A DNA stretch of 37,068 bases. Origin: Planctomycetaceae bacterium. GTDB lineage: Bacteria > Planctomycetota > Planctomycetia > Pirellulales > Pirellulaceae. Below, piece after piece: positions 32,428 to 37,068 of this stretch. Position numbers and translations under genes: made by a program. Below the pieces are notes generated by a model. The model was not told where the DNA came from. It searched no databases and was given only the letters and a program-made list of their open reading frames with translations. The stretch lies in contig PAPJ01000001.1 in the NCBI GenBank assembly GCA_002709045.1, positions 1 to 37,068 on the forward strand, read 5' to 3'. Position 1 is the stretch's first letter. Every line of letters begins with the position of its first letter.

Positions 32428-32514
32428 TTAACGCCTCACTGGAGGGCGTCTAGGTGGCTTTTTAACTTTCTTAGGTCGTCCGGGTTTATTGTATGTACCT
32501 GGGCCGTATGGCAT
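32428..32514 (-). CDS. 28-aa basic MPYGPGTY-type peptide
   Basis: An ATG at 32514 with a perfect AGGAGG ribosome site opens 28 codons: MPYGPGTYNKPGRPKKVKKP, then PRRPPVRR. The MPYGPGTY start is a tiny conserved protein that I recall from many marine phage genomes, placed near terL. The remainder is almost all Pro/Lys/Arg. Size, strong ribosome site and 2-base spacing to the next gene support it. Role unknown; may bind DNA or RNA. Confidence 0.65.
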   Translation of the reverse strand: MPYGPGTYNKPGRPKKVKKPPRRPPVRR

Positions 32515-32523
32515 ATGAACCTC

Positions 32524-32931
32524 CTATAAAACTTTTCGATTGAGTAGGTGTAACCTTTGTATCTCTTTTTTAGACTGCCCGTGGTAAGGAACGCCTAGAC
32601 GGGCTTTTAACAATTCAGCGACGAGCCATCTGTTTTTTACTTTAAAGTCACCGAGGTAACGTCCGTATTTACCTTTTTCCTTGGTGTGTAAAATGACTGA
32701 CTCGGCACCTTCAAAAAAATCAATTACAAATTCTTTCGCCAGTAAGCCGTATTTCTTTTCAGTAAGATCGCGTGTTCTAGACTCAGGAGTGTCAATACCG
32801 CTAAGACGCACCCGTAACCCACGATTATTATTACCATGAAGATGAACGCCGAAACCAAGAGAAGGAATACAGTCAACCGTATCTCCGTCTACACATTTAA
32901 CAATCTCGCACTTGTAATGGTATAATGCCAT
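32524..32931 (-). CDS. staphylococcal-nuclease-like (TNase) protein
   Basis: A 135-residue SNase-fold nuclease with the full active site: D17 (VDGDTVDC), R42, D47, T48 and E50 (VRLSGIDTPE), R91 (KYGRYLGDF). The R-D-T-E spacing equals that of staphylococcal nuclease (R35, D40, T41, E43). These enzymes cleave DNA and RNA in a Ca2+-dependent way. No signal peptide is present. It sits between endolysin and terL genes, so packaging/lysis timing is suggested; it may degrade host DNA or process replication DNA. Confidence 0.88.
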   Translation of the reverse strand: MALYHYKCEIVKCVDGDTVDCIPSLGFGVHLHGNNNRGLRVRLSGIDTPESRTRDLTEKKYGLLAKEFVIDFFEGAESVILHTKEKGKYGRYLGDFKVKNRWLVAELLKARLGVPYHGQSKKEIQRLHLLNRKVL

Positions 32932-33353
32932 TAGTCAGGGTATTCACCCGTTTTAATAATTTCCGCGAGGACAATAGCTCTATGACCAACCTGGTCGGCC
33001 CATTTGCTATCCAAGAACTCAGCAGCACTTTCTTCAAATCGGCTATGCTCTAAATGATCCAATGCTTTTACAAATTTCCTTAGTCGGGTCAGTCCTAGGT
33101 TAAAACAAATCATTATTAACGCTTCTTGCCTAACCTCATCTAAAGTACCAAACCAAGGGAACGCATTAGCCAGTTCTCTCATAAACCGAACAATGTCATT
33201 CTCTAGCAGTAAATCGACTTCATCTTCACTCAAACCAAGACCCCCATTAGCATCAATATTCCTACCGATGCCAATATGGGTTATTCCATCAAGCACATAA
33301 GCAAACCGTTTCCTTCCCTCATGCTCAGTGAGTAGATTCCTCAACTTCTGCAA
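32931..33353 (-). CDS. endolysin, T4-lysozyme family (GH24)
   Basis: I choose TTG 33353 (140 aa), since AAGGAG lies 6 bases before it. The reading frame also has a TTG at 33368 that would need no ribosome site. Signature: LLTEHEGRKRFAYVLDGITH and IGIGRNIDANGG, the GH24 opening with catalytic Glu12. The T4 equivalents Asp20 and Thr26 read L21/D22 and His26, so two catalytic positions are altered. It is expected to cleave the peptidoglycan glycan strand at lysis. No signal peptide is seen, so it would need the holin. It overlaps the putative TerS gene by 29 bases. Confidence 0.82.
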   Translation of the reverse strand: MQKLRNLLTEHEGRKRFAYVLDGITHIGIGRNIDANGGLGLSEDEVDLLLENDIVRFMRELANAFPWFGTLDEVRQEALIMICFNLGLTRLRKFVKALDHLEHSRFEESAAEFLDSKWADQVGHRAIVLAEIIKTGEYPD

Positions 33354-33741
33354 TGGCCTCTCCTTCAATTACGTTTGACTCATTCGCTACATCAAGCGTA
33401 TTAATATTAATCTGTATAGCACTCTTACCACCCATCTTTTCAAAACCACTAACAGGTAACATCCTATCCATCAGTATCTTCATAAAGGCTGCCTGGTTCT
33501 TGTGGTCATTATCCAGCGCCCCATCAAACAATCTCTTAACCACCTCTACCTTCTTCGGGTGCTTGTACATGAATTCTTGCAATTCTAACTGTGCTGCACG
33601 TTGACCAGGGGGACGCCCTACTCGCTTCACAGGACGCTTCTCACGCATTTTAGGATGACCTGGGCCTTTACCCTTTGGGATTGGTTTCTCCCAGGAGTCA
33701 ATCTGTGCTTGCGTGTCAGGGTCTATCTTACGTTTAGGCAT
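33325..33741 (-). CDS. putative small terminase subunit
   Basis: A 138-residue protein, first in the late operon. The N-terminal half is basic with an AT-hook-like RPVKRVGRPPGQRAAQLELQ. A helical middle (DNDHKNQAAFMKILMDRMLP) and an acidic tail (NVIEGEAIAEVEESTH) follow. The helical region ending in M-L-P-V-S-x-F-E and an I-x-I-N-I-N-T-L strand resembles small terminase/phage replication-packaging proteins, but not decisively. Position before endolysin, SNase and terL supports a packaging role. Confidence 0.45.
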   Translation of the reverse strand: MPKRKIDPDTQAQIDSWEKPIPKGKGPGHPKMREKRPVKRVGRPPGQRAAQLELQEFMYKHPKKVEVVKRLFDGALDNDHKNQAAFMKILMDRMLPVSGFEKMGGKSAIQININTLDVANESNVIEGEAIAEVEESTH

Positions 33742-33767
33742 TAATACACCGTAACATCGTTAATATG

Positions 33768-33789
33768 AAAAAGCTAAATTGGCTTTTTT
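33768..33789. terminator. weak hairpin with T-tracts ahead of the late operon
   Basis: AAAAAGC (33768-33774) pairs with GCTTTTT (33782-33788) around a 7-base loop, with an extra T after it. It is symmetrical, so it could work in either direction, but it has only two G-C pairs. It lies 27 bases ahead of the first late gene and may insulate it from upstream transcription. Confidence 0.35.
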
Positions 33790-33898
33790 GTGTGGGGGTG
33801 GGTACTTTTATTTTCACATGCGCCGTCGGGGGCCTCCGGCCCAAAAAATCGCGGCCCTAGGTCAAAATCTGGCTGGCCGATGATAATTATCCCGGTAA

Positions 33899-33926
33899 CT
33901 AATAGATTAATCACTATCTATATCAA
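33899..33926 (-). promoter_or_regulatory. candidate late-operon promoter
   Basis: On the - strand TTGATA (33926-33921), a 16-bp spacer and TATTAG (33904-33899) form a reasonable sigma70 promoter about 160 bases ahead of the first late gene. It shares the TTGATA...TATTAG look of the leftward early promoter, but no operator palindrome is present. Activity is inferred. Confidence 0.35.
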
Positions 33927-33952
33927 TAGGTTATATATTTAATTCGTTAATT

Positions 33953-33975
33953 GTTCGCGTTTTGCGTTCGCGTTT
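33953..33975 (-). repeat. 23-bp repeat, copy 3 (inverted)
   Basis: The exact reverse complement of the 23-bp repeats at 11161-11183 and 11357-11379, reading GTTCGCG-TTTTGC-GTTCGCG on the + strand. It flanks the opposite end of the late gene block. Confidence 0.85.
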
Positions 33976-34076
33976 TGAAGTGAGGGCGGCGCCGCATTAT
34001 GTCGCTAGTCTCTATCTTTATATATTCCAAAACGGAAAAGGTGCGAATACAAAGCACCATCTAGCCCCCAAAAAAA

Positions 34077-34139
34077 ATATTAATTTCGCTAATGTAATTA
34101 CTTGACACTACGATATCCTATATATTAGATTTACTAATA
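34077..34139 (+). promoter_or_regulatory. ArdC-operon promoter with two operators
   Basis: A consensus -35, TTGACA (34102-34107), precedes a TA-rich -10 region (TTAGAT at 17-bp spacing, or TATTAG at 15). Operator ATATTAATTTCGCTAATGT (34077-34095) lies just upstream of the -35. A second perfect one, TATTAGATTTACTAATA (34123-34139), covers the -10. It is the strongest candidate for a lambda-PR-like repressed early promoter. Confidence 0.65.
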
Positions 34140-34150
34140 CGAGTTAGAAA

Positions 34151-34167
34151 CATTAATATTATTAACA
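34151..34167 (+). promoter_or_regulatory. third operator-like site of the ArdC promoter
   Basis: CATTAATATTATTAACA matches the TATTA-N7-TAATA palindrome at 8 of 10 arm positions, with the two changes placed symmetrically. The core ATTAATATTATTAA is identical to that of the 5584-5600 operator. Confidence 0.5.
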
Positions 34168-34173
34168 GCAACA

Positions 34174-34185
34174 TAGGGGAATCTA
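34174..34185 (+). promoter_or_regulatory. leader ribosome-site element, copy 3 (no hairpin)
   Basis: TAGGGGAATCTA, identical to 448-459 and 663-674, precedes the ATG at 34191. The GGGCCT hairpin of the other copies is absent here. Confidence 0.6.
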
Positions 34186-34190
34186 GAACC

Positions 34191-35057
34191 ATGCAAGATC
34201 TAAATAAGAAATTGACAGAACAAATAATCGAGCAAATGGAAACACTCGGAGATAACTGGCTCCGTCCTTTTGGTGCGATTGGCGGCGCTCCCATCAATGC
34301 GATAACGGGCGAGCACTACAAGGGCGGTAACTACATGATGTTTTCATTGTTCGCGGATTGTCATGTATTAGCGACATATAAACAATGGCAATCAGTAGGC
34401 GCTCAAGTACGCAAGGGCGAGAAAGGTATAGCGGGATTCAAGTACGGGACTTTTGTTAAAGAGAACGCACAAGGTAAAGAGCAGACGCATAGCTATGCAA
34501 GTAGTTTTACAGTTTTCTCTATCACACAATGCGATAACGTGCCGGATTGGATTATAGATGCCGCTGGACTTAATGAGAAAGTAGATACTACGGAAGTCGT
34601 TAAGAATATCGACGAGTTCATCAAGAACACAAAAGCTAAGGTGACGACCGGCCAGCCTTGTTATATACCTAGTCAAGACACTATCCAAATGCCGGACCGA
34701 TCCAGCTTTGTATCGAATACCGATGCTTCATCTACCAGCCACTACTATTCTACATTCCTACATGAACTAACGCATTGGACTAAAGGCCCCGGCCGATTAG
34801 ATCGCAAATCTGGCAAGCGTTTTGGTGATCCAGCCTATGCGTTCGAGGAATTAATAGCTGAACTAGGCGCCGCTATGCTATGCGCTCGTCTAGGCCTCGA
34901 TCAAGAACCTACGCCGGACCATGCCAAATATCTGAACAACTGGCTTAAGGCCTTAAAGAAAGACACTAAGCTAGTATGGGACGCTGCAAAGTACGCACAA
35001 GCGGCCGTCGATCACCTACTCACCTATCAGCCTGAAAACTTCAAACTGGCCGCCTAG
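34191..35057 (+). CDS. ardC: ArdC-type antirestriction protein (ArdcN + metallopeptidase-like)
   Basis: A 288-residue protein with two domains of the ArdC/TraC-like family. Residues about 1-115 form the ArdcN ssDNA-binding domain (PFGAIGGAPINAITGEHYKG; YKQWQSVGAQVRKGEKGIAG). Residues about 140-285 form a zincin-like metallopeptidase with HELTH (191-195) and a downstream Glu in AFEELIAELGA, giving the zinc site. ArdC proteins are known to protect incoming DNA from restriction. It is the first gene of the operon under the most heavily repressed promoter, so it would be made very early after infection. The start is fixed by TAGGGGAATCTA. Confidence 0.87.
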   Translation: MQDLNKKLTEQIIEQMETLGDNWLRPFGAIGGAPINAITGEHYKGGNYMMFSLFADCHVLATYKQWQSVGAQVRKGEKGIAGFKYGTFVKENAQGKEQTHSYASSFTVFSITQCDNVPDWIIDAAGLNEKVDTTEVVKNIDEFIKNTKAKVTTGQPCYIPSQDTIQMPDRSSFVSNTDASSTSHYYSTFLHELTHWTKGPGRLDRKSGKRFGDPAYAFEELIAELGAAMLCARLGLDQEPTPDHAKYLNNWLKALKKDTKLVWDAAKYAQAAVDHLLTYQPENFKLAA

Positions 35058-35075
35058 CGCGGCCTTGGAGCCTAT

Positions 35076-35246
35076 ATGTATAACCTAACATTCTACTTTA
35101 AAACGCCTCACGGCGCTAGTTATTGGGGCGGTCATCACCTCAATATTTCATTCAGTGAGGCCGTCGATTTTATGAACCATTATCGCCGTGGCTATTTTGA
35201 TAATAAAGAAGTTTTATTCGATCTATCGCCTATCGGCATTAACTAA
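35076..35246 (+). CDS. 56-aa unknown protein
   Basis: An ATG at 35076, with TTGGAG 5-8 bases before it, opens 56 codons to TAA 35246. The product (MYNLTFYFKTPHGASYWGGH, then HLNISFSEAVDFMNHYRRGY) is a compact aromatic-rich protein with plausible strand-helix alternation. It has no membrane segment and no motif of known function. It lies between ardC (18-base gap) and the 80-aa gene, in one operon. It may be an anti-defence accessory, on position alone. Confidence 0.6.
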   Translation: MYNLTFYFKTPHGASYWGGHHLNISFSEAVDFMNHYRRGYFDNKEVLFDLSPIGIN

Positions 35247-35261
35247 CCAAAAGGAATCAAC

Positions 35262-35504
35262 ATGAATAACTTAAAAACTATTTTTAAAATTGCGGAGCAT
35301 TTCGACGGAAAAATTGCGGGGTGTGATCGTCTATCTTTAGCGATGGATATAGACGCCGTGAATGACATAAACCCATTAAATCTAGAAGCGATGCTAAACG
35401 ATCTAGACGGGCCTCACACAGCGCACGACGTTTATGGAATCGCTGCAAATTTCGATCGTAAAACTTTAACTTTACAGAATGGATGGACGCCGCGATTTAC
35501 ATAA
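35262..35504 (+). CDS. 80-aa unknown acidic protein
   Basis: An 80-residue acidic protein starting MNNLKTIFKIAEHFDGKIAG after AAAGGAATCAAC (ribosome site of the shared GGAATC type). The sequence DAVNDINPLNLEAMLNDLDG then PHTAHDVYGIAANFDRKTLT looks like a soluble helical protein. Acidic small early proteins often mimic DNA or bind host enzymes, but there is no direct evidence. Its 3' end is overlapped by the next small frame. Confidence 0.6.
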   Translation: MNNLKTIFKIAEHFDGKIAGCDRLSLAMDIDAVNDINPLNLEAMLNDLDGPHTAHDVYGIAANFDRKTLTLQNGWTPRFT

Positions 35505-35610
35505 GTTAGCTACAGAAGAACAGAACGAAGAACCAAGCCTTAAAAAGTTTGACCGAGATGCTTTTATTAAAAGCATTATAAACGATGACAACCAAGGAGA
35601 ACGACAATGA
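35479..35610 (+). CDS. 43-aa possible coupled protein
   Basis: The frame from ATG 35479 overlaps the 80-aa gene by 26 bases and gives 43 charged residues (MDGRRDLHKLATEEQNEEPS, then LKKFDRDAFIKSIINDDNQG). Its end contains AAGGAGAACGAC, which drives an ATGATG at 35607 for a 14-codon frame that overlaps the next gene start at 35641. These very short frames are possible coupling peptides; evidence is limited to spacing. Confidence 0.4.
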   Translation: MDGRRDLHKLATEEQNEEPSLKKFDRDAFIKSIINDDNQGERQ

Positions 35611-35640
35611 TGAGGCTAAACAGTAAAAAGAGGGCAAACG

Positions 35641-35823
35641 ATGGCATTTAACGATTGTATGCACAGCAGAGAAGACTCCTGGGAGCTACTTGATGTTCAC
35701 GGCCTTTACTTGGCACGAGTCTGTGACAAGTGTGAAGCGGCAGTACGCAAACAATATAACCCAGAAATATTTGGCAATATCAATTATCACGTAGAAGCTG
35801 GCGAGAGACTGGAGGAGGAGTAA
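35641..35823 (+). CDS. 60-aa conserved-type phage protein (Cys/His)
   Basis: A 60-residue protein: MAFNDCMHSREDSWELLDVH, then GLYLARVCDKCEAAVRKQYN and PEIFGNINYH. The D-C-M-H-S-R-E-D-S-W-E-L phrase with a C-D-K-C knuckle is one I recall from many phage and prophage small proteins of unknown function. It forms a possible zinc site. GAGGG precedes the ATG, and the stop is one base from the next start. Role unknown. Confidence 0.7.
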   Translation: MAFNDCMHSREDSWELLDVHGLYLARVCDKCEAAVRKQYNPEIFGNINYHVEAGERLEEE

Positions 35824-35824
35824 C

Positions 35825-36379
35825 ATGGGCGACAGAGCAGTAATAACATTTAACGAGTACGACAAAGCGCCTTCTATTTATTTACATTGGGAAGGAAGCA
35901 GAGAATATGTCGAAGGTTTTCTAAAAGCAGGGCAACTCTGCCTTCAACCTTTAAAAAGAACAAATGCTACAAAACTTATGGATGATTTAGCTCATCTCAT
36001 AGCTAAACATTATTTTGAAGGTAAAGTAGGTTTTACCGTTTACAGACAAGAATATGCCAAAGCCGACAAAGACAATTGGGACAACGGCACATATATTGTA
36101 AACGAAAAAACCCTAAAGATAGTCACACGAAAGTTTTTGCCAAAAGATTACATAGATACTAGAACCGAACACAAATCAGGGCTTATCGCTCAACACATTC
36201 GAGAATCAGTGGAGGCTGAAAAGATGAAAATAATAGAAGCAATAGAAACACTAAATGGTTGCCAAGCAGATGAAGAATTTATCAATGCACTCAATGTCAT
36301 CATGGACAAATGTGGAGTTGTCTATGACAAAGAACAAGATTGCCTCGTGGAGAACCGCGATCCCGATTACAAGGTTTAG
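35825..36379 (+). CDS. 184-aa conserved-type phage/plasmid protein (MGDRAVITF)
   Basis: A 184-residue protein starting MGDRAVITFNEYDKAPSIYL. HWEGSREYVEGFLKAGQLCL is a pattern I recognise from phage and plasmid hypothetical proteins that begin M-G-D-R-A-x-I and have an I-Y-L-H-W-x-G strand. The middle is alpha/beta, the C-terminal third helical and acidic. It is the last gene before the hairpin/terminator region, so it probably ends the ArdC operon transcript. Function unknown. Confidence 0.7.
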   Translation: MGDRAVITFNEYDKAPSIYLHWEGSREYVEGFLKAGQLCLQPLKRTNATKLMDDLAHLIAKHYFEGKVGFTVYRQEYAKADKDNWDNGTYIVNEKTLKIVTRKFLPKDYIDTRTEHKSGLIAQHIRESVEAEKMKIIEAIETLNGCQADEEFINALNVIMDKCGVVYDKEQDCLVENRDPDYKV

Positions 36380-36437
36380 CTGTGTCTGTAGTGATTAGCA
36401 CAGCTAATATGGGTATGGCTTGCAGTAATGCGTAGCC
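36378..36437 (+). ncRNA. two-hairpin leader upstream of a terminator
   Basis: AGCTGTG (36378-36384) pairs with CACAGCT (36399-36405), starting in the stop codon of the previous gene. A second stem GGCT/AGCC (36417-36420/36434-36437), with an inner GCA/TGC extension, follows. With the terminator at 36448-36488 this makes a 110-base structured run, and only one gene start follows it (36503). Confidence 0.4.
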
Positions 36438-36447
36438 TCCACCGGAT

Positions 36448-36488
36448 GCTTGGGACAGGCAATTCCTGTCACCCTGCCCAGCTTTTTT
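36448..36488 (+). terminator. intrinsic terminator / attenuator
   Basis: GCTTGGG (36448-36454) faces CCCAGC (36477-36482), with an inner 6-bp GACAGG/CCTGTC hairpin (36454-36459/36465-36470), and is followed by TTTTTT (36483-36488). This is a good intrinsic terminator. The next gene starts only 15 bases further on, with no promoter between, so it is either attenuated read-through or regulated by the upstream hairpins. Confidence 0.65.
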
Positions 36489-36502
36489 AATGAGGAAAAA
36501 CA

Positions 36503-37068
36503 ATGTTTAACCATGAAAAATATCCACATTTAAAAGATGAAGTCGTTTACACGCTGAATTCACCGTATATCAGACTACACCAACAGCGTTGTTTTCCACT
36601 TCATCCCCACAAAAGAAGGGGTAAAGAAATATTAAAACTTTTAGCAAGAGACATCAGCACAAGTACCCATTACGTGCTAGACAACGAATTCTTAGATGTA
36701 CTTATTCCATCAATCAAAAAACTATCCGCTAGGCATTTTGTAAACGCTTTTTGGAATGCTAAACCCCCACACAAAAACTTTTTTATTGAATGGGATATGG
36801 CGTATGCAGCAAAACAATTAGATTGGACTGACCCGCCAAGCGAGTATAAAGCAGGTGTTTCTTCCATTGAAAAGCCCCGTAGGAAAGTGTCTTTTTGTAT
36901 TAGTAAAGAACAAGCAGAAAGCATAGGTAAAGGACGAATAACTCCTATTGGAGAGATGGATGAAGCCATAATTCCCGCATCTACAGAACTTATTTTCTTT
37001 CAAGAAACCGCATTATCAGAGGCCATAAGCAAAAGAGAAGGAGAACACATAAAAACAATTAACAATAA
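36503..37068 (+). CDS. unknown protein, 3' end cut off by the window edge
   Basis: An ATG at 36503 with TGAGGAAAAAC ahead of it opens at least 188 codons to the window's end, with no stop. The protein starts MFNHEKYPHLKDEVVYTLNS. It has an aromatic/basic character (RLHQQRCFPLHPHKRRGKEI; HFVNAFWNAKPPHKNFFIEW; IEKPRRKVSFCISKEQAESI) and no membrane segment. The base pattern matches the neighbouring early genes. The last codons are not in frame with the partial gene at 3-140. I do not recognise the family. Confidence 0.6.
   Translation, partial: MFNHEKYPHLKDEVVYTLNSPYIRLHQQRCFPLHPHKRRGKEILKLLARDISTSTHYVLDNEFLDVLIPSIKKLSARHFVNAFWNAKPPHKNFFIEWDMAYAAKQLDWTDPPSEYKAGVSSIEKPRRKVSFCISKEQAESIGKGRITPIGEMDEAIIPASTELIFFQETALSEAISKREGEHIKTINN

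Larger units (their letters stand above)
33742..34190. other. 449-bp divergent control region
   Basis: No protein gene is supported here. It separates the late operon (-) from the ArdC operon (+). From left to right it holds a weak terminator-like hairpin, a GGGCC/GGCCC stem (33830-33842), the candidate late promoter, the inverted 23-bp repeat, a GGTGC/GCACC stem (34040-34058), the ArdC promoter, operator sites and the TAGGGGAATCTA leader. It may also hold an origin, but no iterons were recognised. Confidence 0.6.

Noticed and set aside
1..37068. Phage RNA polymerase or DNA polymerase of the T7 type
   Set aside because: No open frame of suitable size or motif exists on either strand outside the structural genes.

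Overview
The window reads as almost the whole genome of a temperate, short-tailed (podovirus-type) bacteriophage, or a prophage seen without host flanks. Gene order in the virion block (terminase, portal, scaffold, coat, fibres, gp4- and gp10-like connector proteins, then three large consecutive proteins next to the integration locus) resembles P22-like podoviruses, but the proteins look divergent. An encoded tRNA-Glu(UUC) with its CCA end, close in sequence to the gammaproteobacterial gene, suggests a gammaproteobacterial host. The fibre style and several tiny conserved proteins suggest a marine phage. Host and habitat are inference. No host gene is visible at either edge.

Layout. (1) 1-1266, + strand: small uncharacterised proteins, apparently the continuation of the block at 34191-37068 if the molecule is circular or permuted. 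(2) 5563-1299, - strand: two helix-turn-helix regulators, a zinc-finger primase-like protein, a replisome-organiser-like protein, a DnaB-family helicase, NinB/Orf, a 51-aa protein and NinG/Rap. (3) 5824-11162, + strand: an S24-type repressor homologue that has lost its catalytic serine, a likely annealing protein, a YqaJ-type exonuclease, SSB, two small proteins behind a structured leader, a ParB-domain protein, excisionase and tyrosine integrase. (4) 11161-11505: attachment-site-like region with arm-type repeats, two copies of a 23-bp repeat, a terminator and a complete tRNA-Glu with its own promoter. (5) 33741-11509, - strand: one long late operon for packaging, lysis, head, fibres, connector and candidate ejection proteins. 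It includes a class-3 lipase and a collagen-like protein. (6) 33742-34190: control region with a third, inverted 23-bp repeat, promoters and operators. (7) 34191-37068, + strand: an ArdC-type antirestriction protein followed by small early proteins and a gene that runs off the end.

Control. A palindromic operator, TATTA-N7-TAATA, lies on or beside every candidate early promoter: two leftward (5084-5102, 5584-5600), one rightward (5777-5793) and the ArdC promoter (34077-34167). This looks like one repressor regulon controlling replication, recombination/integration and anti-defence. The repressor homologue carries Ala where LexA/CI proteins have the self-cleavage Ser, so ordinary SOS induction is unlikely. 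Several small genes missed by simple ORF length filters are listed, including one with a probable ATT start. No DNA polymerase or phage RNA polymerase is seen, so the phage probably uses host enzymes for both.
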